Positions 1-7,561 are shown, numbered from the stretch's first letter. The stretch: 64,000 nt of DNA from DASUXA01 sp036378155 (GCA_036378155.1 DASUXA010000082.1:1-64000), one strand, 5' to 3'. Made by a program: numbers and translations. The notes: generated by a model not told the origin, from the letters alone.

Positions 1-34
1 CGTGGTCCGAACCGGCGCGCCGGTTCGGACCACG
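1..34. terminator. Perfect 17-bp inverted repeat, probable terminator
   Basis: The two 17-base arms (1-17 and 18-34) are exact reverse complements with no spacer, so the transcript would fold as a strong GC-rich hairpin. It lies 40 bases past the stop of the minus-strand DUF5999 gene and resembles other perfect hairpins at gene ends in this window. There is no T-tract. Its left arm begins at the window edge, so the repeat may be longer than seen. Confidence 0.6.
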
Positions 35-74
35 ACCACCACCCGGACCGTGGACCGGGTTGGGCGGTTCGCGG

Positions 75-278
75 TCAGCGGGCTGCCAGCGCGTGCGGGG
101 CGGGCCCACGGTGCGGTGCGACGGGGCTACCGTCCGGCAGCAGTTCGCCGGTGTCCTCGAAGAGGATCACGCCGTTGCACAGCAGGCTCCACCCTTGCTC
201 CGGGAACGACGCGACGATCCGTGCCGCGTCCCGATCGACGGCGTCGGAGCTGGGGCAGGGGGGTTGGTGCTGACACAT
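75..278 (-). CDS. DUF5999 family protein
   Basis: A 67-residue protein beginning MCQHQPPCPS and containing the block EQGWSLLCNGVILFEDTGEL, which I recognise as the DUF5999 family, a small cytoplasmic protein widespread in actinomycetes with no known function. Two cysteines near the N-terminus (C2, C8) could bind a metal, but this is inference. The ATG at 278 is preceded by GGAG with a 7-nt spacer, which fixes the start. A hairpin lies 3' of the gene at 1-34 and a strong dyad lies about 50 bases upstream at 329-356. Confidence 0.85.
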   Translation of the reverse strand: MCQHQPPCPSSDAVDRDAARIVASFPEQGWSLLCNGVILFEDTGELLPDGSPVAPHRGPAPHALAAR

Positions 279-328
279 CAGGGGTCTCCGTGCTGTTCAG
301 GTCCGCGGGGGGTACTGCGGGTTGCGCC

Positions 329-356
329 CGACCATGTGGGATCGATCACATGGTCG
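329..356. promoter_or_regulatory. Inverted repeat upstream of the DUF5999 gene, possible operator
   Basis: Two 10-base arms, CGACCATGTG and CACATGGTCG, are exact reverse complements separated by 8 bases that contain ATCGAT. The dyad sits about 50 bases upstream of the DUF5999 start on the minus strand, which is where a repressor or activator site would be expected. No regulator gene is adjacent, so the binding protein is unknown. Confidence 0.45.
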
Positions 357-535
357 TTGGTGAACGTTAGCAAGCCGTACCGCGCGGATTCGAGCAGAAC
401 GGCGATGCGCTCGGCAGAATGGGCCGTTCGGACGATCCCCCCTCGGGTCCGGGTGCCGATCCGATCCTGAACCGCCGTCGGCGTACCGGGGTGGACCCGA
501 GGGTGCGTCGCGGGTCAGCCGCGACGGTGCGCGGG

Positions 536-2320
536 TCACACCTGCCCGAACACCGCCGACAGCAGCACCTCGTTGATGTCGAAGGCGTCCTTGGAGGAGA
601 ACGACTCGGTGTTGGTCAGGGCGGAGATCTGCTGCAGGACGGAGAAGTCCGCCTGGTCGCCGTAGCCGACCGTGACCACCGGTACCGCCCGGTTGCCGTC
701 CGCGCCGTTCTGCTTCAACTGGTTCTTCAACTGGTCGAGCGTGAGCCCGCCGCCGGGCTTCTCGTTCTTGCCGTCGGTGAGCAGTACCACCAGGTTGGTC
801 GCGCCGGCGACGAAGTTGTCCATGACCGCCTTCTGCGCGGCGGCGACCGTGTCGTACAGCCCGGTGTCCCCGCGGGCGTGCAGCGAGGCGATGCCGGACA
901 GCAGCGCCTGTTTGCGGGTCGTCGACCCGACCCGATCGCCGAGCCGCCCGATCGGTACCACCTGCCGGTAGTCCTTGCCGTTGTCCTGGTTCGTGGAGAA
1001 TGCCCACAGTCCGACGCGCGCGTCGTCGCCGAACAGCTTGATGGCGTTGCTGGCGGCGTCCTGCGCGAGCGCGAGGCGCGACTTGCCGGTGCCCGGTACG
1101 GTCTGCGCCATCGACCCGGACACGTCGAGCACCAGCAGCATGTTCGTGGGCCGGGTCAGCGCGGTCCAGGTCGCCAGGCTCTGCTTGACCGACTCCGGCA
1201 GCAGCACCGCCCGGGGCAGGGTGGGCACCTGCGGGGAGAAGCCGTTCGCTTCGGTGAGGTCCTTGCCGGGGTTGCGGTTGGAGTCACGGAACCCGGCGCT
1301 GAGGAACGCCGCCCGCCCCTGGCTGCCGCGCGCGAACTCCAGGAACGCGCTCGCCGCCGCCTTGCGCTGCGGGTTCGACCACGGGGCGTTGAGCACCAGG
1401 TACGGGTGGTCGGCGTCCGCGCTGCCGCTGGTCGGGTACACCGCGACCAGCGGCTCCTTCGGGTTGTTCAGGTTGTAGGCGACCAGGTCCTGCTCGAGCG
1501 CGGGGAACGCGGACAGGTACTGCAAGGCGCTGTCCTTGCCCTGGGCGTCCTGCTTGGCGAACGTGGACAGGATCTTGCCGGTGCTGTCCTGGTAGTCGCC
1601 GCGGCTCATCACCTGCTTCAGCCGCAGCACCGCGCTGCGCTCCTCGGGGGTGATCTCGCCGTCGTCGTTGTGGTCGAGCATCGACATCAGGGCCAGCAAC
1701 CCGGCGGTCGACTTGTTCGGATCGGTCATGCCGAACTTGAACTCGCCCCACGGCTTGCCGTAGGTGCTCCAGTTGGTCCCGGACAGCACGGTCGACCAGT
1801 CGATCGGCTTTTTCGGCCAGCCGAGTGCCGTCGCCATGTCCTTCGGCATCCCGATGACGACCGGGGTACGGGCGAGGCTGGGCTGCCGGTCGGGCATCAT
1901 CCGCTCGGCGTCGCTGTCGGCCGACGCCTGCCGGATCCACACGCTGGATTCCGGTACCCACACGTCGGGCGGGGTGCCGTTGGTCTTGGGATCCCAGTCG
2001 TTGCCCAGGGCCTGCGCCATCACGGCGGAGTCCTTGGCTTCGATCTCCACCGACGCGCACACGCCGTTGACGGACGGCTCGGTGTCCTCCCACTGCCGAC
2101 CCAGCGAGTCGAGGATCGGGTAGATGCTCGGCGAGGCGATGATGGTGGCCTTGACCGATCCGGAACACGTCGAGCGGATGAGGTATGCGTAGCCGACGCC
2201 GATGCCGGACAGCACCAGCGCGGTCACGCTGACCACGATGATCCAGGGTGCGATTTTCAGCTTCTTGCGACGACCGCCGCGCCGGTGCGACCGCACGTTG
2301 GCTGGACGGCCGTACGCCAT
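536..2320 (-). CDS. Membrane-anchored substrate-binding and vWA-domain protein
   Basis: A 594-residue protein. Residues about 20-45 (IAPWIIVVSVTALVLSG) form one membrane segment after an Arg/Lys-rich cytoplasmic tail, so most of the protein is outside the cell. The middle part resembles extracellular solute-binding domains (TIIASPSIYPIL near the start). The C-terminal about 200 residues form a von Willebrand A domain with the MIDAS motif DVSGS and the later LLTDGKNE. This substrate-binding plus vWA architecture is common in actinomycetes; the ligand is unknown. The ATG at 2320 has GGAGG 7-8 nt upstream; the reading frame stays open further upstream but has no better start. Confidence 0.85.
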   Translation of the reverse strand: MAYGRPANVRSHRRGGRRKKLKIAPWIIVVSVTALVLSGIGVGYAYLIRSTCSGSVKATIIASPSIYPILDSLGRQWEDTEPSVNGVCASVEIEAKDSAVMAQALGNDWDPKTNGTPPDVWVPESSVWIRQASADSDAERMMPDRQPSLARTPVVIGMPKDMATALGWPKKPIDWSTVLSGTNWSTYGKPWGEFKFGMTDPNKSTAGLLALMSMLDHNDDGEITPEERSAVLRLKQVMSRGDYQDSTGKILSTFAKQDAQGKDSALQYLSAFPALEQDLVAYNLNNPKEPLVAVYPTSGSADADHPYLVLNAPWSNPQRKAAASAFLEFARGSQGRAAFLSAGFRDSNRNPGKDLTEANGFSPQVPTLPRAVLLPESVKQSLATWTALTRPTNMLLVLDVSGSMAQTVPGTGKSRLALAQDAASNAIKLFGDDARVGLWAFSTNQDNGKDYRQVVPIGRLGDRVGSTTRKQALLSGIASLHARGDTGLYDTVAAAQKAVMDNFVAGATNLVVLLTDGKNEKPGGGLTLDQLKNQLKQNGADGNRAVPVVTVGYGDQADFSVLQQISALTNTESFSSKDAFDINEVLLSAVFGQV

Positions 2321-2441
2321 GGTGATGCCTCCGGGACGCGGGGGGACGACTCCTGGGTCCGGGACAGTGTAGGCGGTCGTCAAGCGGGGCAGCCTCGGCC
2401 GGCGGGCCGGTCTGGGCGCTCGGGGCTGGCACAATCGCGCC

Positions 2442-2945
2442 GTGACGGTCCGACCGATCCGGCTGCTCGGCGATCCGGTGCTGCGTACCCCTGCCGAGCC
2501 CGTAACCAGCTTCGATGCGGCGCTGCACAGTTTGGTCGACGATCTGATGGACACCCTGACGCGGGTACCGGGGCGGGCGGGGGTGGCGGCGCCGCAGATC
2601 GGGGTCGGCCTGCGGGTGTTCGTGTTCTCCGCGGGCGGCGTCACCGGTCACCTGGTGAATCCGGAGGTGACGGTGTCGGAGGAGAGCCAGGAGGGGGAGG
2701 AGGCGTGCCTGTCGGTACCGGGTCTGGGGTTCGCCACCCGCCGGGCGGCGCACGCCGTGGCGACGGGTTTCGACCGGTACGGCGAGCCGGTCACGGTGTC
2801 CGGCTCCGGATTTCTGGCGCGCGCGTTGCAGCACGAGGCGGATCACCTGGACGGGCGGCTGTACCTGGATCGGCTGACCGGTGACGTGCGCCGGCAGGCG
2901 CTGCGGGCGGTGCGTGCCGCGAGTTGGGCGAACCGTCCGCGCTGA
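2442..2945 (+). CDS. def: Peptide deformylase
   Basis: Removes the formyl group from the N-terminal methionine of nascent proteins; cytoplasmic metalloenzyme. The 167 residues carry all three family motifs: GVAAPQIGV (motif I), EACLSVPG with the metal-binding cysteine (motif II, Ala in place of the usual Gly) and QHEADHLDG (motif III, HExxH). Length is normal. The GTG start at 2442 has no Shine-Dalgarno, but CACAAT lies 6 nt upstream, consistent with a leaderless transcript. It is divergent from the vWA gene with a 121-bp gap. Confidence 0.95.
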   Translation: MTVRPIRLLGDPVLRTPAEPVTSFDAALHSLVDDLMDTLTRVPGRAGVAAPQIGVGLRVFVFSAGGVTGHLVNPEVTVSEESQEGEEACLSVPGLGFATRRAAHAVATGFDRYGEPVTVSGSGFLARALQHEADHLDGRLYLDRLTGDVRRQALRAVRAASWANRPR

Positions 2946-2960
2946 CGCGACGCCCCTCAC

Positions 2961-3000
2961 CTAGCTTCCTAGGATGCTCTTAGCGGTTGTGACCCACGCC
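2961..3000 (-). repeat. Conserved 40-bp intergenic element, copy A
   Basis: Read on the minus strand this stretch has 19 bases (GGCGTGGGTCACAACCGCT) identical to 48919-48937, then a variable 7-base gap, then TCCTAGGAA, one variable base and CTAG, as in copy B at 48945-48958. Such identity between two intergenic regions 46 kb apart is not expected by chance and suggests a regulatory site or a promoter module. Here it lies between the 3' end of def and the small minus-strand gene at 3062. Confidence 0.65.
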
Positions 3001-3040
3001 AGCACAAGAGGGGAGAGGCAGCGAAAACAAGATCAACCCA

Positions 3041-3056
3041 GCGGTCGGAGGACCGC
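3041..3056 (-). terminator. Short hairpin followed by T-rich stretch, probable terminator
   Basis: GCGGTC and GACCGC pair across a GGAG loop. On the minus strand the hairpin starts 6 bases after the stop of the 29-residue gene and is followed by TTGATCTTGTTTTC, one of the few T-rich tails in this window. This fits an intrinsic terminator for the small gene. Confidence 0.5.
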
Positions 3057-3061
3057 GACGT

Positions 3062-3151
3062 TCAGAGACCGCGACGACGGCGCAGAGCCACACCCGCCAG
3101 ACCGACGACCAGGAACACGGTCATCAGGCAGCAGAACGCTTTGACGATCAT
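3062..3151 (-). CDS. Small membrane protein of 29 residues
   Basis: A 30-codon open frame, MIVKAFCCLMTVFLVVGLAG followed by an Arg-rich tail (RRRR), predicts one membrane helix with a positively charged cytoplasmic C-terminus. GGAGG lies 5 nt before the ATG at 3151, and a hairpin with a T-rich tail follows the stop, so the unit looks like a real gene with its own signals. No function is recognised. It is divergent from the EEP hydrolase gene at 3208. Confidence 0.6.
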   Translation of the reverse strand: MIVKAFCCLMTVFLVVGLAGVALRRRRGL

Positions 3152-3207
3152 TTCAGCCTCCGGATATCCGCCCGGTGAGCGTAGCCCGGCGACGTATCGT
3201 CGCTGAT

Positions 3208-3987
3208 GTGCGGCTCGCGACATTCAACCTGATGCATGGCCGGTCGTTGTCCGACGGGCTGGTGGATCATGCTCGGGTACGACTGGCCGTCGCCGCGCTG
3301 GACGCCGACGTGCTGGCTCTGCAGGAGGTGGACCAGAACCAGCCGCGCAGCGGACATGTGGACCTGACCAGGGTCGCCGCGCAGGCGATGGGGGTCGCCG
3401 ACGACGGGCACCGGTTCGCGGCGACCCTGATCGGTATCCCGGGCGAGGAGTACCGGCGGGCGCAGCACGACGACGAGCCGGACGGCGAGCCCCGGTACGG
3501 GGTGGGTCTGGTCAGCCGGTACCCGGTGCTGTCGTGGCATGTCACGCCGCTGTCGCACGCGCCGGTACGGTCGCCGGTGTACACGCCGGGTCCGGGTGGC
3601 GGGCTGGTGTGGCTGCGGGACGAGCCGCGGGTGCTGTTGGCGGCGGTGGTCCAGGCGCCGCTGGGTCCGATGACGGTGGCGACGACGCATCTGTCGTTCG
3701 TACCGGGGTGGAACGTGCGGCAGTTGCGTCAGGCGTGCCGCGCCCTGATGGTGTTGCCCGAGCCGCGGGTGCTGCTGGGCGACCTGAACATCCCGTCGTG
3801 GACGGTACGGGGGGTGACCCGGTGGCGAGCGCTGGGGGAGGTCGCAACGTACCCGTCGTACCAGCCTCGGGTCCAGCTCGACCACGCGTTGGCGTACCCG
3901 CGGCGTGGGCTGCCGTCGGTGCGTGGGGTGTCCACGCCGCGGGTACCGGTGTCGGACCATCTGCCGCTGGTGATCGAGCTGGGCTGA
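3208..3987 (+). CDS. Endonuclease/exonuclease/phosphatase family protein
   Basis: A 259-residue EEP-fold hydrolase, related to DNase I, exonuclease III and sphingomyelinase-type phosphodiesterases. Family motifs appear in order: RLATFNLMHG at the N-terminus, ALQEVDQNQ (metal-binding Glu), GDLNIPS and the C-terminal SDHLPLV with the catalytic Asp-His. No signal peptide is seen, so it is probably cytoplasmic; the substrate cannot be told. I chose GTG 3208, giving MRLATFN, because the 11 residues from the earlier GTG at 3175 look non-native; TATCGT lies 8 nt upstream of 3208. Confidence 0.85.
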   Translation: MRLATFNLMHGRSLSDGLVDHARVRLAVAALDADVLALQEVDQNQPRSGHVDLTRVAAQAMGVADDGHRFAATLIGIPGEEYRRAQHDDEPDGEPRYGVGLVSRYPVLSWHVTPLSHAPVRSPVYTPGPGGGLVWLRDEPRVLLAAVVQAPLGPMTVATTHLSFVPGWNVRQLRQACRALMVLPEPRVLLGDLNIPSWTVRGVTRWRALGEVATYPSYQPRVQLDHALAYPRRGLPSVRGVSTPRVPVSDHLPLVIELG

Positions 3988-4001
3988 GGTACCTTTGCGG
4001 T

Positions 4002-4015
4002 CCGGCGCGCGCCGG
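4002..4015. terminator. Short palindrome between convergent genes, possible terminator
   Basis: CCGGCGCGCGCCGG is a 14-base perfect palindrome in the 33-base gap between the convergent EEP hydrolase and nitroreductase genes. It could act as a short bidirectional terminator; there is no T-tract. Confidence 0.3.
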
Positions 4016-4020
4016 GCGGG

Positions 4021-4638
4021 TCAGACGGTGGTGACGACCTCGTCGTAGTCCAGCCTCGGGCTGCGGGCGAACCACGCGTTCTCGCCGGGCTTGCCGATGT
4101 TGACCACGGCGAGCACCTTGTGGGTACCGTCCGGGAAGAACTCGGCGTTGATCCCGTCGGCGTCGAACCCGGTCATCGGGCCGGCGGCGAGCCCGGCGGC
4201 GCGGACGCCGATGATGAAGTAGCCGACCTGCAGGGTGGCGTTGAACCGGGCGGTTCGCTCCCGGCCGGCGGGGTTGTCGACGAACAGGTCGCGGGCGTCG
4301 GGGCGGTGCGGGAAGACCTTGGGCAGTTCGTCGTGGAAGTCGACGTCGGCGGCGAGGACGGCGACCAGCGGCGCGGTGCGGGTCTTGTCCTTGTTGCCGG
4401 GGGACATGTGGGCGACCAGCCGGGCGCGGGCTTCGGCCGAGCGGACCAGCACGATCCGCAGCGGTTGGATGTTCATCGAGGTGGGTGCCCACTTGATCAG
4501 GTCGTACACGGCGCGGATCTGCTCGTCGGTCACCGGTTCGTCGGTGAAGGTGTTGGCGGTGCGGGCTTCGCGGAACAGCAGGTCCTGGACCTCGTCGGGT
4601 AGGGCGATGTGGTCGTGGGTCGCTGTTGTGACGGTCAA
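4021..4638 (-). CDS. RutE-like malonic semialdehyde reductase / nitroreductase family protein
   Basis: A 205-residue FMN-dependent nitroreductase-fold enzyme. The order LFREARTANTF, WAPTSMNIQPLR and SPGNKDKT followed by NIGKPG near the C-terminus matches the RutE/HadB-like group that reduces malonic semialdehyde or small electrophiles with NAD(P)H. The start is TTG 4638, set by GAGGAG 6 nt upstream; the ATG at 4713 lies inside a long palindrome and gives an N-terminus unlike the family. A TetR-family gene lies upstream on the same strand, and the 42-bp palindrome 4678-4719 in front of this gene is a likely control site. The exact substrate is inferred only from family similarity. Confidence 0.8.
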   Translation of the reverse strand: MTVTTATHDHIALPDEVQDLLFREARTANTFTDEPVTDEQIRAVYDLIKWAPTSMNIQPLRIVLVRSAEARARLVAHMSPGNKDKTRTAPLVAVLAADVDFHDELPKVFPHRPDARDLFVDNPAGRERTARFNATLQVGYFIIGVRAAGLAAGPMTGFDADGINAEFFPDGTHKVLAVVNIGKPGENAWFARSPRLDYDEVVTTV

Positions 4639-4677
4639 CGGTGCTCCTCGACTGGTTGAGGCCCCCAGGAGGGATCT

Positions 4678-4719
4678 GGAGGCATGCCTACGGTTCAGCT
4701 GAACCGTAGGCATGCCTCC
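4678..4719. promoter_or_regulatory. 42-bp perfect palindrome, probable operator
   Basis: Arms 4678-4698 and 4699-4719 are exact reverse complements (21 bases each, no spacer), with the core ACGGTTCAGCTGAACCGT flanked by AGGCATGCCT on both sides. It lies 40 bases upstream of the nitroreductase start and downstream of the TetR gene on the same strand. A dimer-of-dimers TetR site is the simplest reading; a terminator for the TetR gene is the alternative. AGGCATGCCT is itself palindromic, so the site holds nested symmetry. Confidence 0.6.
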
Positions 4720-4796
4720 GTTATTTCGCAGCGTCGAGTGACATGGTTAACGAGGCGCCGAGCGGGTCGGGGTACCGGGGCGTCGACGGGCGGGGG

Positions 4797-5477
4797 TCAG
4801 CTGCGGGAGCAGCGCGGCCGGCCGAGCGCGATCATCGCTTGCTGCGCCTGGTCGGGGGTGAGGGCGGGGCAGGGCAGGTCGTGGGCGGCGCCGGGGCGCA
4901 GGGCGTCGAGCATGAGGGCCTGGTACCGGCGCCAGGTGTCCGGCGCGATGTCGCGGGTGGCGCGGATGACCTGGGCGGTACCCCAGATGAGCAGGGTGAG
5001 GTCTTCGGGTTCGACGTCGGGTCGTACCACGCCGTCGTCCTGGGCGCGGCGCAGTAGGCGGGCGACGAGTTCGGCGGAGCGGCGTTTGCTGGCTTCGGCT
5101 GCCTGGGCGCGGGGCAGGCTCATTCCGACGAGGTCGTTGAAGCCGAGGTCGTCGGCTTGCAGTTCGCCGACTCGGGTGAGGTAGTGCACCAGGGCGGCCC
5201 AGGAGTCGGGCATGTCGGCGGCTTGGCGGGCGGCGTCGCACGCGGCGGCGAGCCGGTCGGCGAACAGGGCGTCGATGAGGTCTTCGCGGGTGGGGAAGCG
5301 CCGGTACAGGGTGCCGATGCTGACGGCGGCCTGGCGGGCGACTTCTTCGAGGGGCGCGTCGAGGCCGCGGCTGGCGAAGACGGTACGGGCGGCGGTGAGC
5401 AGTAGGTCGCGGTTGCGTCGCGCGTCGCGACGCAACGGTCGGGTCGCGTCGGCGGCGGTGCTGCTCATGCCGCTCAT
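4797..5477 (-). CDS. TetR/AcrR family transcriptional regulator
   Basis: A 226-residue repressor. Residues about 20-65 form the TetR helix-turn-helix: AARTVFASRGLDA, then VSIGTLYRRFPTRE, the usual recognition-helix signature. The remaining helical domain would bind a small-molecule effector, not identifiable here. The start is ATG 5477, with GGAG 5-6 nt upstream; a second ATG lies at 5468. The next gene downstream on the same strand is the nitroreductase, with the 42-bp palindrome in between, so local control of that enzyme is plausible. Confidence 0.9.
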   Translation of the reverse strand: MSGMSSTAADATRPLRRDARRNRDLLLTAARTVFASRGLDAPLEEVARQAAVSIGTLYRRFPTREDLIDALFADRLAAACDAARQAADMPDSWAALVHYLTRVGELQADDLGFNDLVGMSLPRAQAAEASKRRSAELVARLLRRAQDDGVVRPDVEPEDLTLLIWGTAQVIRATRDIAPDTWRRYQALMLDALRPGAAHDLPCPALTPDQAQQAMIALGRPRCSRS

Positions 5478-5576
5478 GCTAGCTCCGCGGCGCACGGGTA
5501 CCGGTCCCGTCGAGCCGCCGCCGTAGGTGGGGTCGGGTGCGCAACGATCGCGGGCGGGCGCGGTGCCGGTGGCGGG

Positions 5577-6668
5577 TCAGAGCAGGTCGCCGGCCCAGTC
5601 GGCGAGTTGGGTGACCAGGTCGCGGACGCGGTGCAGGGTCTGTTCGGCGGTTTCGACGGCGGCGTACTGCGGGTGGCCCTGCCAGCCGCGGATGCAGCGG
5701 GCCAGCACTCCGGGGGCGTACCAGGCGTATTTGGCGATGCCTGCGGCGGCGATGGCGCGGCGGGCGGTGTCGGTTGGTCCAGTCCATCCGCCGTCGCGCA
5801 GTCCGGCGAGGTACCCGTCGGTGACGGCGGTGGTGATGTCGGGCAGCAGGGCGGCGTCGACGAGTCCGTCGGTGACGCTGTCGACGATGAGGTTGGCGGG
5901 GTCCTCGCCGAGCGCGCCGTCGCCGACGAACGCCCAGTCCAGCAGGATGGTGGTGGCGCCGGCTTCGATCAGGTTGGTGGGCCACACGTCGAGGTGGCAC
6001 AGGGTGCGTGGCGCGGTACGGGTGGCGGCCAGGGCGCGGTCGCGGTGCTGCCACAGGTCGCGCAGCCGCTGTCGGACGGTGCCGGGCCAGAGGGTGGCGA
6101 GTGGGTGGTCCCAGTGGGTGTCGTCGAGGGTGACTCTGCTGGCGGGGCCGAAGGTCAGGTACTGGGATAGCCAGTCGCGGGACAGCCAGGGCAGGTCGGG
6201 GATGCGGTCGACCCAGCGGGCCTGGGCGGCGCCGAGCTGGTGGGCGAAGTGCTGCAGGCGTGGTATCGGCCAGGCGGTGCCGGGTGTGCCGGTGGCGTCG
6301 GCGAGCCACAGTTCGACGGCGCCGTCGTCGCGCTGGTGGTGGGCGAGCAGGGTGGGGGGTTGGATGCCGGCGTCGGCGTAGGCGGTGGCGGCGAAGCCGG
6401 TGGTGTACGCGGTGGCTTCGCGGTGCCAGTAGTTCCAGTGGGTGGGGTTGTCGCTGGTCTGCCAGACGGGGGAGCCGACGGGTTCGGTGGCGGGTGGGCG
6501 GGCGATTTTGAGGATGGCGGTGCCGTGGGGGCCGTGTACCCGGTAGACGCCGCCGGTGGCGGCGTTGCCCTGGTTGTGGGTGAGGGTGTCGACGGCGTCG
6601 ATGTGTCCGCCGATGGCGGCGGGTGGGTGGTCGGACAGCGGTCGGGTGTCGGCGGGTGTGGGCTGCAT
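5577..6668 (-). CDS. Aminoglycoside phosphotransferase-like kinase
   Basis: A 363-residue protein with the APH/choline-kinase fold. The catalytic loop LCHLDVWPTNL matches HxDxxxxN, and ILLDWAFVGDG carries the metal-binding Asp of the DFG-like segment. The N-terminal lobe has VYRVHGPHGTAILKIARP, with the likely ATP-binding Lys. Many such actinomycete proteins phosphorylate unknown metabolites, so resistance should not be assumed. The ATG at 6668 has AAGGA 4-5 nt upstream. Directly upstream on the same strand is a MarR remnant whose stop overlaps the alternative ATG at 6701, suggesting the kinase was once the second gene of a MarR-controlled unit. Confidence 0.8.
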   Translation of the reverse strand: MQPTPADTRPLSDHPPAAIGGHIDAVDTLTHNQGNAATGGVYRVHGPHGTAILKIARPPATEPVGSPVWQTSDNPTHWNYWHREATAYTTGFAATAYADAGIQPPTLLAHHQRDDGAVELWLADATGTPGTAWPIPRLQHFAHQLGAAQARWVDRIPDLPWLSRDWLSQYLTFGPASRVTLDDTHWDHPLATLWPGTVRQRLRDLWQHRDRALAATRTAPRTLCHLDVWPTNLIEAGATTILLDWAFVGDGALGEDPANLIVDSVTDGLVDAALLPDITTAVTDGYLAGLRDGGWTGPTDTARRAIAAAGIAKYAWYAPGVLARCIRGWQGHPQYAAVETAEQTLHRVRDLVTQLADWAGDLL

Positions 6669-6697
6669 CGGGTCCTTCCGCGACGGGTGGACGCCGG

Positions 6698-6856
6698 TCA
6701 TGGTAGGTCGCGGGAGGATTCGACCGCGAGGACGATTCTGCGCAGTAGGTCGGCGAGGGTGTGTTTCTCCTGGTCGGTGAGGACGGACAGCAGTCGGGCG
6801 TCGCCGCGGTCTTCGTCGTTGGCGTGGTGTTCGAACGCGTGGTGGCCGGACAGGGG
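6698..6856 (-). pseudogene. C-terminal remnant of a MarR-family regulator
   Basis: This stretch encodes 52 residues in frame, containing RLLSVLTDQEKHTLADLLRR, which is the typical C-terminal dimerisation end of MarR regulators. An in-frame TAA immediately precedes it (6857-6859), there is no start codon or ribosome site, and no winged-helix domain is found upstream. It therefore looks like the tail of a regulator that has lost its DNA-binding part. It directly precedes the APH-like kinase gene. Confidence 0.65.
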
Positions 6857-6960
6857 TTAGTTGGACGTGGACGCGGCGGCGGAGTCGGCCGGGTCGTGAC
6901 GTCAGGGACGCGGCTGGGGACCTGTGCTAATCGGCGAGCCGACCGGCACCCACGACAGAT

Positions 6961-6980
6961 TCGATAATCGACATTATGTC
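6961..6980. promoter_or_regulatory. Two overlapping 11-bp inverted repeats with a -35-like box
   Basis: TCGATAATCGA (6961-6971) and GACATTATGTC (6970-6980) are adjacent dyads overlapping by two bases, in an AT-rich patch of otherwise GC-rich DNA. On the minus strand TTGACAT runs through the second dyad, giving a consensus -35 box. Paired small dyads over a promoter are typical of MarR autoregulation, and the MarR remnant lies about 100 bases downstream. No convincing -10 was found. Confidence 0.4.
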
Positions 6981-7032
6981 AAGTGACCGCCGTCGGGTAG
7001 GTCCCCCGGCGTGCGGTTGCTCGGGTTGCCTG

Positions 7033-7067
7033 GGGGTTGGCGCGTCCGTGGCGGACGCGCCAACCCC
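7033..7067. terminator. Perfect 16-bp hairpin, probable terminator
   Basis: Arms 7033-7048 and 7052-7067 are exact reverse complements around a TGG loop. The hairpin begins 12 bases after the stop of the minus-strand gene that ends at 7079. No T-tract follows, as is common in this genome. Confidence 0.65.
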
Positions 7068-7078
7068 GACCGGGTTCG

Positions 7079-7561
7079 TCAGCCGGCCCGGTCGGCGACC
7101 GGCTGCGCGGTGTCCGGGGTGCGCTGCGCCGGTACCGTGGCGCCGGGCAGCGCGGCCAGGAACTGGTCGAACTCGTCGCGCCAGTACCGGTGCACGTTCA
7201 GCCGGGTCGGCTTCGCCCGCCCCGGGAACTGCAGGTACACCTTGCTCCACACCGACCCGCGTACCGCGCCGGTCAGCGGCGCCGCCTCGCACGCGAACGA
7301 CGCGACGACGTCGCCGGGCCGGTTGGTGAACCGGTTGGCGCGGTTGACGACCACCGACGTGTTGGTCAGGGTCAGGAAGTACACCTCGCGGGTCAGGGCG
7401 ACTGCGAGGCCGACGAAAGGGATCTCGTCGAACAGCGCGTTGAGCCACGGGCTGGGCCCGGTCTCACAGTGGATGCACGCCAGGAACGTCTCCCCGGGCG
7501 GCGCGACGGCCGACAGTTTCTCGATGACCTGCGCCTTCTGCTTTGCGCGGCGAATCGCCAT
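7079..7561 (-). CDS. Conserved hypothetical protein, PH-like
   Basis: A protein of 160 residues from ATG 7561, or 169 from ATG 7588. I do not recognise a named family. Alternating hydrophobic segments such as VYFLTLTNTSVVVNRANR, followed by a basic region (GRAKPTRLNVHRYW), resemble small pleckstrin-like beta domains found in actinomycete cytoplasmic proteins. There is no signal peptide or membrane helix. I prefer ATG 7561 because GGATGG lies upstream and the family-like sequence begins there. The gene is followed by a 16-bp terminator hairpin. Confidence 0.6.
   Translation of the reverse strand: MAIRRAKQKAQVIEKLSAVAPPGETFLACIHCETGPSPWLNALFDEIPFVGLAVALTREVYFLTLTNTSVVVNRANRFTNRPGDVVASFACEAAPLTGAVRGSVWSKVYLQFPGRAKPTRLNVHRYWRDEFDQFLAALPGATVPAQRTPDTAQPVADRAG

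Noticed and set aside
419..2884. Very long open frame on the plus strand.
   Set aside because: It is antisense to the vWA-domain gene and its Arg/Gly/Val-rich composition is typical of shadow frames in GC-rich DNA; def is the real plus-strand gene in part of it.
4684..5184. Open frame on the plus strand starting with the same residues as the long version of the nitroreductase (MPTVQLNRRHAS).
   Set aside because: The shared N-terminus is produced by the 42-bp perfect palindrome read from both strands. The rest is antisense to the TetR gene and has no family resemblance.
6927..6974. A 15-codon frame starting MSIIESVV near the dyads.
   Set aside because: No ribosome site and no resemblance to a MarR N-terminus; it is probably a chance frame in the control region.
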